Shown: one piece after another, positions 1-11,006 of the stretch
Layout: every line of letters starts with the position of its first letter
Numbering within the stretch: position 1 is the first letter of the stretch
Source of the DNA: Streptomyces sp. LaPpAH-108
GTDB taxonomy: Bacteria; Actinomycetota; Actinomycetes; Streptomycetales; Streptomycetaceae
NCBI RefSeq assembly: GCF_000373625.1
Contig: NZ_KB891994.1
Location: 558,001-622,000, forward strand
DNA: 64,000 bases
Reading direction: 5' to 3'
Notes under the pieces: generated by a model
The model's database searches: none
What the model was told of the DNA's origin: nothing
What the model saw: the letters and a program-made list of their open reading frames with translations, nothing else
Made by a program: the position numbers and the translations under genes

Positions 1-708
1 GGAGTCCGGCCCCCGGTCGACCAGGTCGCCGACGAACACGGCGGTACGGCCCTCGGGGTGCACACCGTCCTCGTAGCCCAGCTTGGCCAGCAGCGACTCC
101 AGTTCGGCGGAGCAGCCGTGGATGTCGCCGATGATGTCGAACGGTCCTGTGAGGTGGCGCAGGTCGTTGAAGCGCTTCTCGGTGACGACGGTGGCGTGCT
201 CGACCTCTTCCACACCGCGCAGCACATGCACCTTGCGGAAGCCCTCGCGCTCCAAGTGCCTGAGCGAGCGCCGGAGTTCGCGGGTGTGCCGCTGGACGAC
301 CCGGCGGGGCATGTCGGCGCGGTCGGCCCTGGCCGCGTTGCGCTCGGCGCACACCTCCTCGGGCACGTCGAGCACGATGGCGATGGGCAGCACGTCGTAC
401 TGCCTGGCCAGGTCGATCAGCTGACGGCGGGCGTCCGGCTGCACGCTGGTGGCGTCCACGACGGTGCGGCGCCCGGCGCCCAGCCGCTTGCCCGCGATGT
501 AGTGCAGGACGTCGAAGGCGTCGCGGGTGGCGCTCTGGTCGTTCTCGTCGTCGGAGACCAGACCCCGGCAGAAGTCGGAGGAGATCACCTCGGTGGGCTT
601 GAAGTGCCGCCGGGCGAACGTGGACTTGCCGGAGCCGGAGGCGCCGACGAGCACCACCAGGGAGAGGTCGGTGACGGGCAGCACGCGCCCCTCGCTGTTC
701 TCGGTCAT
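1..708 (-). CDS. pnkp: Polynucleotide kinase-phosphatase Pnkp, partial (N-terminal 236 codons)
   Basis: Bacterial Pnkp repairs broken RNA ends (5' kinase, 2',3' phosphatase, adenylyltransferase) as partner of Hen1. The frame opens at an ATG overlapping the hen1 stop (ATGA) and runs off the left window edge, so only the kinase domain and the start of the phosphatase domain are seen. The P-loop GASGSGKST lies near residue 22. Metallophosphoesterase motifs GDIHGC and GDLVDRGP appear near residues 210-235. The hen1-pnkp order and coupling match the known bacterial operon. No ligase half can be judged because it lies outside the window. Confidence 0.93.
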   Translation of the reverse strand, partial: MTENSEGRVLPVTDLSLVVLVGASGSGKSTFARRHFKPTEVISSDFCRGLVSDDENDQSATRDAFDVLHYIAGKRLGAGRRTVVDATSVQPDARRQLIDLARQYDVLPIAIVLDVPEEVCAERNAARADRADMPRRVVQRHTRELRRSLRHLEREGFRKVHVLRGVEEVEHATVVTEKRFNDLRHLTGPFDIIGDIHGCSAELESLLAKLGYEDGVHPEGRTAVFVGDLVDRGPDS

Positions 709-2369
709 GCCGCCTTCGCCTCCTTCTTCTCTTCCTGCGGGGTGGTGTGCCGGTGGAACACGGCCAGCTGGGTGGGCGGCCCCACCTCGGGGTCGTCGGG
801 TCCGACGGCACGGAACTCGACGCTGTAGCCGTGCCGTTGAGCCGTGTCCTCCGCCCAGGCGCGGAACTCCGCGCGGGTCCACTCGAAGCGGTGGTCGCCG
901 TGCCGGACGTGTCCGGCGGGCAGCGACTCCCAGCGGACGTTGTACTCGACGTTCGGGGTCGTCACGAGGACCGTGCGCGGGCGGGCGGCGCCGAAGACCG
1001 CGTACTCCAGGGCGGGCAGCCGGGGCAGATCGAGGTGTTCGATCACCTCGCTGAGCACGGCGGCGTCGTAGCCGGTGAGCCGCTTGTCGGTGTAGGCCAG
1101 CGAGCCCTGGAGCAGGGTGATGCGGGACGCCTGGCGCTCGCCCATGCGGTCCAGTTTCAGCCTGCGCGCGGCGATGGCGAGGGCGCGGGCGGAGACGTCC
1201 ATGCCGACGATCTCGGTGAACCGGGGCTCCTGGAGCAGCGCGCGCAGCAGGGTGCCCTCGCCGCAGCCGAGGTCCAGGACGCGGGCGGCGCCGGACTCGT
1301 GCAGGGCGGCGAGGATGGCCTCGCGGCGGTGGACGGCGAGGGGGACGGGCTTGGCCGCGGTGGGGGTACCGTCGGCTTCGGTGGCGGGGTCGGCGGCGGG
1401 AGTACCCGCTTCGGGCCCGGTGCGGACTGCGACGCCGGTCGCGGTGCCGCCGGTGCCGGTGCCGGGCTCGATGCCGCCGGTGCCGGTTCCCGTCCCGGTG
1501 CCGCCCGTGCCGTCCTCGCCTCCGGATTCCTCGGACTCCTCGGACTCCTGCGTCTCCTGCGCCACCGCGTTGTCGATGTCCTCGACCTCGCTGTCGTCCG
1601 CCTCGGCGAGCCGGGCCAGCTCCAGGCGCTCCATCGCCTGCCGGGTCAGGGACCAGCGGCGGGAGAGATAGCGGCTGGTGATCAGCTTCTGCTCGGGGTG
1701 GTCCGCCAGCCAGCCCTCACCGGCGCGCAGCAGCTTGTCCACCTCGTCGGCGGAGGCCCAGTAGTGCTTGGCGTCGTCCAGGACCGGGAGCAGGACGTAC
1801 AGATGGCGCAGCGCCTCGGCCAGGGTGAGGGTGTCGGACTCCAGGACGAGCCGGACGTAGCGCGAGTCGCCCCACTGAGGGAACTGGGTGTCCAGGGGGA
1901 CGGCTTCGACGCCCACGGTCCAGCCCAGCGGCGCGAAGAGGCGGCGTACCAGCTCCGCGCCGCCTCGGGCGGGCAGCGCGGGCAGCTCGACGCGCAGCGG
2001 CAGCGGGGCGGTGGCGCGCTCCGGGCGGGCCTTGCAGACACCGCGCATGGCGCTGGAGAAGACCGAGCTGAGGGCGACCGCGAGCAGTGAGGAGGCCGCG
2101 TAGGGGCGGTCGTTGACGTACTGCGCGAGCGCGGTGTCGGGGGCGCCGCCCCGGCCCTTCCCCTTGCCCTTGCGGACGAGCGCGACGGGATCGATCTCCA
2201 GGAGCAGCGCCGCCGTGCAGCGCTCGGCGTCCGCCTGGGGGTAGAAGACGTGCGCCGTACCGTGCGAGGTGGTGAACGTCTGGGCGTGATCGGGGTGCTT
2301 GTGCAGCAGATACCCGAGGTCGGTGGCCGGGAGGGCGGCGGTGCCGCGCGTGGAGATCGTCAGGAACAC
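705..2369 (-). CDS. hen1: 3'-terminal RNA ribose 2'-O-methyltransferase Hen1
   Basis: Hen1 marks the 3' end of RNA being repaired with a 2'-O-methyl group, protecting it against a second cut. The 554-aa protein has an N-terminal family-specific domain (about residues 1-240), a low-complexity Glu/Ser/Gly/Thr linker (about 300-370), and a C-terminal SAM methyltransferase domain with DLGCGEG and the metal-binding segment EVIEHLD followed by HGDHRFEW. The GTG start at 2369 is chosen because the protein then begins FLTISTRG; it overlaps the upstream membrane-protein gene by 10 nt. The stop overlaps the pnkp ATG, indicating translational coupling. Confidence 0.93.
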   Translation of the reverse strand: MFLTISTRGTAALPATDLGYLLHKHPDHAQTFTTSHGTAHVFYPQADAERCTAALLLEIDPVALVRKGKGKGRGGAPDTALAQYVNDRPYAASSLLAVALSSVFSSAMRGVCKARPERATAPLPLRVELPALPARGGAELVRRLFAPLGWTVGVEAVPLDTQFPQWGDSRYVRLVLESDTLTLAEALRHLYVLLPVLDDAKHYWASADEVDKLLRAGEGWLADHPEQKLITSRYLSRRWSLTRQAMERLELARLAEADDSEVEDIDNAVAQETQESEESEESGGEDGTGGTGTGTGTGGIEPGTGTGGTATGVAVRTGPEAGTPAADPATEADGTPTAAKPVPLAVHRREAILAALHESGAARVLDLGCGEGTLLRALLQEPRFTEIVGMDVSARALAIAARRLKLDRMGERQASRITLLQGSLAYTDKRLTGYDAAVLSEVIEHLDLPRLPALEYAVFGAARPRTVLVTTPNVEYNVRWESLPAGHVRHGDHRFEWTRAEFRAWAEDTAQRHGYSVEFRAVGPDDPEVGPPTQLAVFHRHTTPQEEKKEAKAA

Positions 2370-2893
2370 GTGTCCGAGTCTGGTGGATTGTCCACCGTGG
2401 TGACCAGTGGTTTTCGCAGGGCGACGCGGGCGCGGTGTTCGGCGATCCCGCCCATGGTGATCACCAGTCCGAAGGAGGTCAACGCGGAGACGGCGATGGA
2501 GGTGTTGAGCCAGAAGTAGCCGTTCGTGCTGGAGCCGGTGCTGCCGTCGTCGAGGACGCAGTCGAAGCCGAGGGGGAAGTAGGAGCCCCGCTGGCCGCGC
2601 AGCCGGTCCATGGGGTAGGCGTCCCGGCATTCGTGGGCGGGGGTGGAGTCCGCGCCGTGGGAGGACTCGTTCACGGACATCGCGACGTTCCCGGCGCCCA
2701 GGAAGTAGAGGATCACCGCCGCCGCTCCCGCCATCCCGGCTCCCCAGCGCAGCAGGCTGTCCCGCCAGTCGGGGCGGCGTCCGGGGAGCGCGACGGAGAG
2801 GATCTTGCCGAGCAGAACCACACACCAGATGAAGGCCCCGATGGCGGCCGGGAAGAACAACAGGGCGAAGACGATCGAGCGCAGGACTTCCAT
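2360..2893 (-). CDS. Membrane protein of unknown function upstream of hen1
   Basis: This 177-aa protein has two hydrophobic segments in its first half (about residues 5-35 and 50-68) and a third at about 125-148, with a Cys-containing loop between them that probably lies outside the membrane. I do not recognise a family. The 3' end overlaps the hen1 start by 10 nt on the same strand, so it could be co-transcribed with the RNA-repair genes, but nothing in its sequence suggests a role in RNA repair. Confidence 0.75.
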   Translation of the reverse strand: MEVLRSIVFALLFFPAAIGAFIWCVVLLGKILSVALPGRRPDWRDSLLRWGAGMAGAAAVILYFLGAGNVAMSVNESSHGADSTPAHECRDAYPMDRLRGQRGSYFPLGFDCVLDDGSTGSSTNGYFWLNTSIAVSALTSFGLVITMGGIAEHRARVALRKPLVTTVDNPPDSDTCS

Positions 2894-2905
2894 CGCCCGA
2901 GAGGA

Positions 2906-2934
2906 CCATCACGGCCCGTCAAGGGCCGTGATGG
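2906..2934 (-). terminator. Hairpin terminator behind the F420 oxidoreductase
   Basis: A perfect 12-bp inverted repeat (CCATCACGGCCC and its complement) with a 5-nt loop. It lies 55 nt past the stop of the oxidoreductase at 2989-3912 and just upstream of the membrane-protein start. As in many Streptomyces terminators there is no clear T-tract. Confidence 0.7.
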
Positions 2935-2988
2935 AAGCCACAGTTCCGGTCACAGGACCGTCACAGCCGACCGTCCCCGGGGCGCAAT

Positions 2989-3912
2989 TCAGGACAGCTG
3001 CGGCATGACCTCGGCGGAGATCAGCTCCAGCTGGTCGAGGTCGGTCAGATCCAGGAGCTGGAGGTAGATCCGCTCGGAGCCCGCCTCGGCGTAGCGGCCG
3101 ATCTTCTCGACGACCTCGGCGGGGGTGCCCGCCAGGCCGTTGGCCTTCAGCTCCTCGGGCTCGCGGCCGATGGCGGCGGCGCGGCGGGCGACCTCCTGGT
3201 CGTCACGGCCGACGCACACCACGAGCGCGTTGGAGTAGACGAGCGAGTCGGGCGCCCGGCCCTCCTCCTCGGCCGCCGCACGCACCCGGCCGAACTGACG
3301 GGCGGAGTCCTCGACGGACGCGAAGGGGATGTTGAACTCGTCCGCATAGCGCGCCGCGAGCCGCGGGGTGCGCTTCGCGCCGTGGCCGCCGATGATCACC
3401 GGGATCTTCGACTGGGTGGGCTTGGGCAGCGCGGGCGACTCGGTGAGGTCGTAGTACGTCCCGTGGAAGTCGTACGTCTTGCCCGCCTCGGTCGCCCACA
3501 GTCCGGTGACGACCTCCAGCTGCTCCTCCAGGCGGGCGAACTTGTCCTTCGGGAACGGGATGCCGTACGCCTTGTGCTCCTCCTCGAACCAGCCCGCTCC
3601 CAGGCCCAGTTCGACCCGGCCGTCGGACATCTGGTCCACCTGCGCGACCTGGATGGCGAGCACGCCGGGCAGCCGGAACGTACCGGCCGTCATGAGCGTG
3701 CCGAGCCGGATGCGCCGGGTCTCCCGGGCGAGGCCCGCCAGGGTGATCCAGGCGTCGGTGGGGCCGGGCAGACCGCTGACGTTGCCCATGCGGAGGTAGT
3801 GGTCGGAGCGGAAGAAGGCGTCAAAACCGAGGTCCTCGGTGGCCTTCGCCACGGTCAGCAAGGTGTCGTAGGTGGCCCCCTGCTGGGGCTCGGTGAAGAT
3901 TCGAAGGTCCAT
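2989..3912 (-). CDS. LLM-class F420-dependent oxidoreductase
   Basis: A 307-aa luciferase-like TIM-barrel protein. It begins MDLRIFTEPQQG and carries family features: the FDAFFRSDHY segment near residue 34, the GLGAGWFEEEH segment near 105, IPVIIGGHG near 175, and a C-terminal YLQLLDLTDLDQLELI helix. Actinobacterial members of this class commonly use reduced F420 to reduce small molecules; the substrate cannot be predicted. The start at 3912 is preferred over an upstream ATG at 3930 because homologues begin with the MDLRIF strand. Confidence 0.88.
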   Translation of the reverse strand: MDLRIFTEPQQGATYDTLLTVAKATEDLGFDAFFRSDHYLRMGNVSGLPGPTDAWITLAGLARETRRIRLGTLMTAGTFRLPGVLAIQVAQVDQMSDGRVELGLGAGWFEEEHKAYGIPFPKDKFARLEEQLEVVTGLWATEAGKTYDFHGTYYDLTESPALPKPTQSKIPVIIGGHGAKRTPRLAARYADEFNIPFASVEDSARQFGRVRAAAEEEGRAPDSLVYSNALVVCVGRDDQEVARRAAAIGREPEELKANGLAGTPAEVVEKIGRYAEAGSERIYLQLLDLTDLDQLELISAEVMPQLS

Positions 3913-3961
3913 ACATCCATCCTGCAACACCTCCGTGCCCCACCTGCGGCAAGGACGCTCC

Positions 3962-4432
3962 TCAGCCCGCCTCTCTCTCGTGCACCATCTCCTCCCGCGC
4001 CGCCAGCTTGCGCAGCATCTCCAGGACCCGGTCGCGGGACTCGTCGGCCGCGTCGATGGCCTCCATGCACTGCCAGTACGTCGTCTCGTCCGCCGCCGCG
4101 CTGGCCATGCCGACCAGGGCGATGCCCACCTCGCCCAGGAGTCCGCACAGGCACAGCAGAGTCTGCCGGGCGTCGTCCAGTTCGGTGAGCTGGGCGGCCC
4201 GCAGGTCGCCTAACTCCAGCTCGGGCGGGTCGAGGACGCCGCAGCCGCGGCCCGCCAGCTCGGTCAGCCCCAGCGCCTCGCCGCGCAGCTCCGGCGGACC
4301 GGAAACCGCGAGGCGGCTGCCTATCGCCTGGGCCAGGGCCTGTGCCTGCCACACCTCCACCATGCCCTCGGGTGCCTCGGCCTCCGCCGCCAGGGCACGC
4401 CTGCTCGTCTCGATGAGCCGCACCGCATCCAT
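3962..4432 (-). CDS. DUF6099 family protein
   Basis: A 156-aa soluble, mostly helical protein beginning MDAVRLIETSRRALA. The central segments AQALAQAIGSRLAV and LLGEVGIALVGMA and the C-terminal YWQCMEAIDAADES are what I associate with the Streptomyces DUF6099 family, whose function is unknown. The ATG at 4432 is chosen over an upstream ATG at 4489 because the extra residues look unlike protein of this family. It is separated from its neighbours by about 50 and 210 nt and is probably monocistronic. Confidence 0.75.
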   Translation of the reverse strand: MDAVRLIETSRRALAAEAEAPEGMVEVWQAQALAQAIGSRLAVSGPPELRGEALGLTELAGRGCGVLDPPELELGDLRAAQLTELDDARQTLLCLCGLLGEVGIALVGMASAAADETTYWQCMEAIDAADESRDRVLEMLRKLAAREEMVHEREAG

Positions 4433-4642
4433 CCGCTGCCCCCGGTCCGCCGAAGCCGCCGTACATCTGTCCGCACTTCTTCTGTTCACTACCCAGAGTG
4501 AGGGCGCTTGGTGCGAAAAGCCAGAGGAAGGCGGAAATCTGTGGACAACAATTCGGAATCGGCAGGGAAATTGACTCCATAGAGTGATAACGGAGTCTGA
4601 TAGTCCGGTTATTGAGTGGTCGTCGCCTCTTTCTCGCCCACC

Positions 4643-4987
4643 TCAGGCGGCCCCTCCGTCGCCTCCCACCGGAAACCGTTTCTCGTTCCGCTCGATCTTG
4701 GCCGCGAGCGCCGTCAGCGGGTCGATGCCCAGCACCTCGCACAGCTGGAGGAGATAGGCGAGCACGTCGGCCACCTCGTCGGTGACCCGGTGCGCGGTGT
4801 CCGGGTCCGCCATCACCCGGGAGGACTCCTCGGGCGTCAGCCACTGGAAGATCTCCAGCAGTTCGGACGCCTCGACGCTGAGCGCGGAGACGAGGTTCTT
4901 CGGGGTGTGGTACGGCTGCCAGTCGCGCGCGGCGGCGAACTCGGCCAGCCTGCGCTGGAGTCCGGGGAGATCGGGGCGTTCGGTCAC
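4643..4987 (-). CDS. MazG-like nucleotide pyrophosphohydrolase
   Basis: A 114-aa all-alpha NTP pyrophosphohydrolase of the MazG/dCTPase-like type, expected to hydrolyse (d)NTPs to monophosphate and pyrophosphate with Mg2+. The metal-binding pattern is visible: EASELLEIFQW (EXXE helix) and DEVADVLAYLLQL (EXXD helix). The GTG start at 4987 overlaps the stop of the upstream ATPase gene by 4 nt (GTGA), so the two are translationally coupled. Whether this is a house-cleaning enzyme or specific to that ATPase is not clear. Confidence 0.88.
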   Translation of the reverse strand: MTERPDLPGLQRRLAEFAAARDWQPYHTPKNLVSALSVEASELLEIFQWLTPEESSRVMADPDTAHRVTDEVADVLAYLLQLCEVLGIDPLTALAAKIERNEKRFPVGGDGGAA

Positions 4988-6246
4988 CCTCTCAGGTGTA
5001 CCACCGTGACGCCCGGCGTCCCCGAGGCCCAGGACGCGTCGCTCACCGCCCCGACACAGCGGACATGGCCGCGCTCGCCCATCCGGGCCGCCAGCCCCAG
5101 CAGTTCGCGGCGCCGGGCGGGATCGAGGCAGCGGTCGAAGCCGTCGGCCAGCACGGTGAGGGTGCGCAGCGCGTCGGGCACCTCCCCCGGCGCGTCCACG
5201 TCCAGCACGCCGGGCCCGGTCATCAGCACCAGGGCGAGCGCGATGTAGCGCAGCTCGCCCTCGCCGAGCCGGGCCAGGTCGGTGCGGTGGCCGTCGCCCC
5301 GGTCGAGCAGTGCCCGTACCGTGCCGTCCGGGAGCCGTTCGGCCAGCAGGTCGGCGACCGGGCCCGCACAGCCCGTGCGCACCGTCTCGACCAGCAGCGC
5401 GTGCCGCCGTCCGCATTCGGTGCGGGTGCGGGCGACGACGTCGGCCAGGTTGTCGCACCCCGGCAGCAGCCGTCCCGACCCGGTGGGGACGGGTACCCGC
5501 ATGAACTCGGGGCGCGGATCGCACGGGAAGACCGAGCGCAGCGCGACGACCATCTGCTCGGCCGCCGCCAGCACCCGGCGCTGTCCGTCCGTCGCCCCGG
5601 CCACGCGCAGCGGCAGCAGCGGGGTGCCGAGGCGGTCGTCGGGGAGCGGGGCGCGGGTCACCGGGGCGGTGCCCGCCGTGTGCCAGGCGGCCTGCACCGC
5701 CCGGCGGGCCGGATCGCGCAGCGCGGTCTCCAGCAGGACCGTCCCGCCCGCCGTCAGCCGCTCCCCCACGATCCTGAGCTGCGGCTCGGCCTGGACCGCG
5801 ACGTCGAGCAGCACCGGCCCGGCGACGCCGTCCGCCGTACAGCCGATGCGGAAACCGCGTCGGCCCTCGCGGTCCGGGCGGGCCCGCTCCGGCACCCAGG
5901 CGAGCGGGTCCGGGAACACCTCGGCGAGGTTCGCACCGCCGCCGAGCCGGGCCAGCGCCTCGAAGGCGGCGAGCGCGGTCGACTTGCCCGTACCGCTGGG
6001 CCCGGCGAACAGGGTGACCGCGCCGAGCGGGAACGCGGCCCGGCGGTGCCCGGCGAAGGCGGACAGCCGCAGCTCGGTGATCCGGGCGCGGACGTCGGTG
6101 AGGGCGCCGGAGCCGGGGTCCGCCGGTGCGGCGTCCGCCACGGACGGCGCGGCGGGGACCACGGCGGTCGGCATGGCGGACGGCTCGGCGCACGGCGCCG
6201 CGGACAGCTCGGCGGACGGCTCAGCGGTCGGGGAAGGCACGGACAT
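4984..6246 (-). CDS. P-loop ATPase of AAA/ABC-like type
   Basis: A 420-aa predicted ATPase. After an Ala/Pro/Ser-rich N-terminal tail (about 55 residues) the core begins ITELRLSAFAGHRRA, with Walker A GPSGTGKST near residue 85. A signature-like GEGELRYIALALVLM near 335 is followed by a weak Walker B equivalent VLDVDAP. This layout resembles RecF/SMC-like AAA_21 ATPases. The start at 6246 is the last ATG before a plausible protein; an upstream ATG at 6351 would add basic, unlikely residues. It is coupled to the MazG-like gene downstream. The role is unknown. Confidence 0.8.
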   Translation of the reverse strand: MSVPSPTAEPSAELSAAPCAEPSAMPTAVVPAAPSVADAAPADPGSGALTDVRARITELRLSAFAGHRRAAFPLGAVTLFAGPSGTGKSTALAAFEALARLGGGANLAEVFPDPLAWVPERARPDREGRRGFRIGCTADGVAGPVLLDVAVQAEPQLRIVGERLTAGGTVLLETALRDPARRAVQAAWHTAGTAPVTRAPLPDDRLGTPLLPLRVAGATDGQRRVLAAAEQMVVALRSVFPCDPRPEFMRVPVPTGSGRLLPGCDNLADVVARTRTECGRRHALLVETVRTGCAGPVADLLAERLPDGTVRALLDRGDGHRTDLARLGEGELRYIALALVLMTGPGVLDVDAPGEVPDALRTLTVLADGFDRCLDPARRRELLGLAARMGERGHVRCVGAVSDASWASGTPGVTVVHLRG

Positions 6247-6398
6247 ACGCGGACCGTAGGACCGCCCCGGACCGGTGAACCGTTTTGTCCCTCGGACCTT
6301 CCTACGATCGGGCGACCGGGTCAAAACGGGCACACCGTCCGCCCGGCCCAAGTCCTACGACCCTACGAGCCGCACGCACGAGACGCCATGACGGCGCC

Positions 6399-6785
6399 TC
6401 AGCCGCCCGACGCCTCCATGCCCATCAGCCCGCTGACCTCGGTCCCGGGCGGGGTCAGCAGGAAGACGTTGCGGTCCACCCGGTGCATCCCGCTGGCCAG
6501 GCCGAAGACCACGCCGGTGCTGAAGTCCAGGACGCGCTTGGCGACCTCGGTCTCCGCGCTGGACAGATCGAGGAGCACCGGAATCCCGGCCATCAGGGTC
6601 TCGGCCACGTCGCGCGCGTCCGCGAACACATTGACCCGCAGAACGACGAAACGGCGGCGGGTCTCGGTGTCGGCCTCCGGCAGCGAGCGGTGGTTCACCG
6701 CGGACGGCCAGGCGTCCCGGCCCCGCAGCGGCACGACCTGGGCGAGCCCTTCCCACTGTTCATCGGTGACGTCGTAACGGCTCAC
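6399..6785 (-). CDS. sflB: SepF-like cell-division protein (SflB type)
   Basis: A 128-aa SepF-family protein. SepF bundles and anchors FtsZ at the division septum; streptomycetes carry additional SepF-like paralogues. The SepF core is present: RRFVVLRVNVFADAR, VPVLLDL-type strand (IPVLLDLSSAE), and RVLDFSTGVVFGLASG. Unlike canonical SepF it lacks a long acidic linker and amphipathic N-terminus, which is why I assign it to the SflB-type paralogue. The GTG at 6785 follows a GGGGGAG tract a few bases upstream. The sub-family label is less certain than the family. Confidence 0.85.
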   Translation of the reverse strand: MSRYDVTDEQWEGLAQVVPLRGRDAWPSAVNHRSLPEADTETRRRFVVLRVNVFADARDVAETLMAGIPVLLDLSSAETEVAKRVLDFSTGVVFGLASGMHRVDRNVFLLTPPGTEVSGLMGMEASGG

Positions 6786-7023
6786 CGGCTCCCCCTGACC
6801 TGACTCGCTTGCGATGCCTGCACCTGCCAATTCTTACGCCAAGTCACCCGTTCAGCCCAACAGCGACACACTGTGCGACCCTCCGCATGTCCGCTCCAGG
6901 ACCCATCCGCCGTGCGCACGGCGTCACATGGGCCGTCCAGAGGCCCGGATCACAACCGCAACGAGGGAAACGTCACAGCCCGGCCTTCTGCTGCCGTCTG
7001 AGCCCCTGTCCTAACATCCGAGC

Positions 7024-8825
7024 ATGACGGTCCTGCCTGACGACGGGCTCTCCCTGGCCGCCGAGTTCCCTGACGCGACGCACGAGCAGTGGCAACGCCT
7101 GGTCGAGGGTGTACTGCGCAAGTCCGGCAAGGAAGTCTCCGGCGGCGCGGCTGAGGACGCCCTGTCCACGACGCTGGAGGACGGGCTGCGCACCCGCCCC
7201 CTGTACACCGCGCGCGACACCGCCCCCGACCCCGGCCTTCCGGGCTTCGCCCCGTTCACGCGCGGCGGCAGGCCCGAGGGCAGCACTGCGGGCGGCTGGG
7301 ACGTACGGCAGCGGCACGCGGCGCTCGGCGACGGCACCGTCCTGGCCGACCTGGAGAACGGCGTCACCTCGCTCTGGCTGGTGCTCGGCGAGGGCGGCAT
7401 CCCCGTCGCGGACCTCGGCCGGACGCTGGACGGCGTCTATCTGAACCTCGCCCCCGTCGTGCTGGACGCGGGCGCCGACACCGAGGCCGCCGCGACCGCG
7501 CTGCTGCGGCTGTACGCGGAGCGGGGCATCGCCCCCGAGGCCGTACGCGGCAACCTCGGCGCCGACCCGCTGGGCCACGAGGCCCGCACCGGCACCGCGC
7601 TGGACTTCGCTCCCGTGGCCGCGCTCGCGAAGCGGGTGGCCGGGGAGTACCCGGGGCTGCGCACGCTCACCGTGGACGCGCTGCCGTACCACGAGGCGGG
7701 CGGCTCGGCCGCGCAGGAGCTGGGGGCCTCGCTGGCCACCGCCGTGACGTATCTGCGGGAGCTGACCGAGGCCGGGCTGAGCGTCGAACAGGCCGCCGCC
7801 CAGCTGGAGTTCCGCTACGCCGCCACCGCCGACCAGTTCCTGACCGTCGCCAAGCTGCGCGCCGCGCGCCGGTTGTGGGCGCGGGTCGCGGAGGTGTGCG
7901 GGGCGCCGGGCGCGCAGGCCCAGCACGTGGTGACCTCGCCGGTGATGATGTCCCGCCGCGACCCGTGGGTGAACATGCTGCGCACCACGGTCGCCACGCT
8001 CGCGGCCGGGGTCGGCGGCGCCGACGCGGTGACCGTGCTGCCCTTCGACCACGCGCTGGGCCTCCCGGACGCGTTCGCCCGCCGTATCGCGCGCAACACC
8101 TCCACGATCCTGCTGGAGGAGTCGCATCTGGCGCGGGTGATCGACCCGGCGGGCGGTTCCTGGTACGTGGAGCGGCTGACCGATGAACTCGCCCGGGCGG
8201 GCTGGGAGTTCTTCCAGTGGATCGAGCGGATCGGTGGCCAGGCCGCCGCCTTGCGCTCGGGGCGCCTGGGTGAGGACCTGGCGAACACCTGGGAGGCGCG
8301 CACGGCGAAGCTCGCCAAGCGGCGCGAACCCATCACCGGTGTCAGCGAGTTCCCGTTCCTGGCCGAGAAGCCGGTCGTGCGCGAGCCCGCCCCCGAGCCG
8401 CGCTCCGGCGGGCTGCCGCGCGTGCGCCGGGACGAGGCGTACGAGGCGCTGCGGGCCCGCTCGGACGCCCACCTGGCGGCGACCGGAGCCCGTCCCCGTG
8501 TCTTCCTCGCCACGCTCGGCCCCGCCGCCGAGCACACCGCCCGCGCCTCCTTCGCCGCCAACCTCTTCCAGGCGGGCGGCATCGAACCGGTCACCGCCGG
8601 GACCTTCGAGGACAGCGGCGCCACCGAGGCCGTCCTGTGCTCCAGCGACAGCCGGTACGCGGAGGAGGCCGAGCGGACCGCCGAGGCCCTGCGCGCGGCG
8701 GGCGCCCGCCATGTGGCCCTGGCGGGCCGCCCCGCCGCGTACGCGGGCGTCGACAGTTACGTCTTCGCGGGCTGCGACGCCGTCGCCGTACTGACCGCGA
8801 CCCTGGACCGAATCGGAGTGGCGTG

Positions 8826-8826
<1 letters not shown>
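7024..8826 (+). CDS. mutA: Methylmalonyl-CoA mutase small subunit
   Basis: Small (non-catalytic) subunit of adenosylcobalamin-dependent methylmalonyl-CoA mutase, which interconverts methylmalonyl-CoA and succinyl-CoA and in Streptomyces feeds polyketide precursor and propionate metabolism. The 600-aa protein has the TIM-barrel segments RTRPLYTARD, TVDALPYHEAGGSAAQELG and IDPAGGSWYVE. Its C-terminal Rossmann-like domain lacks the DXHXXG cobalamin motif, as expected for this subunit. The stop overlaps the mutB start (TGATG), so the two subunits are translationally coupled. Confidence 0.95.
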
Positions 8827-11000
<2,174 letters not shown>

Positions 11001-11006
11001 GCGCCG

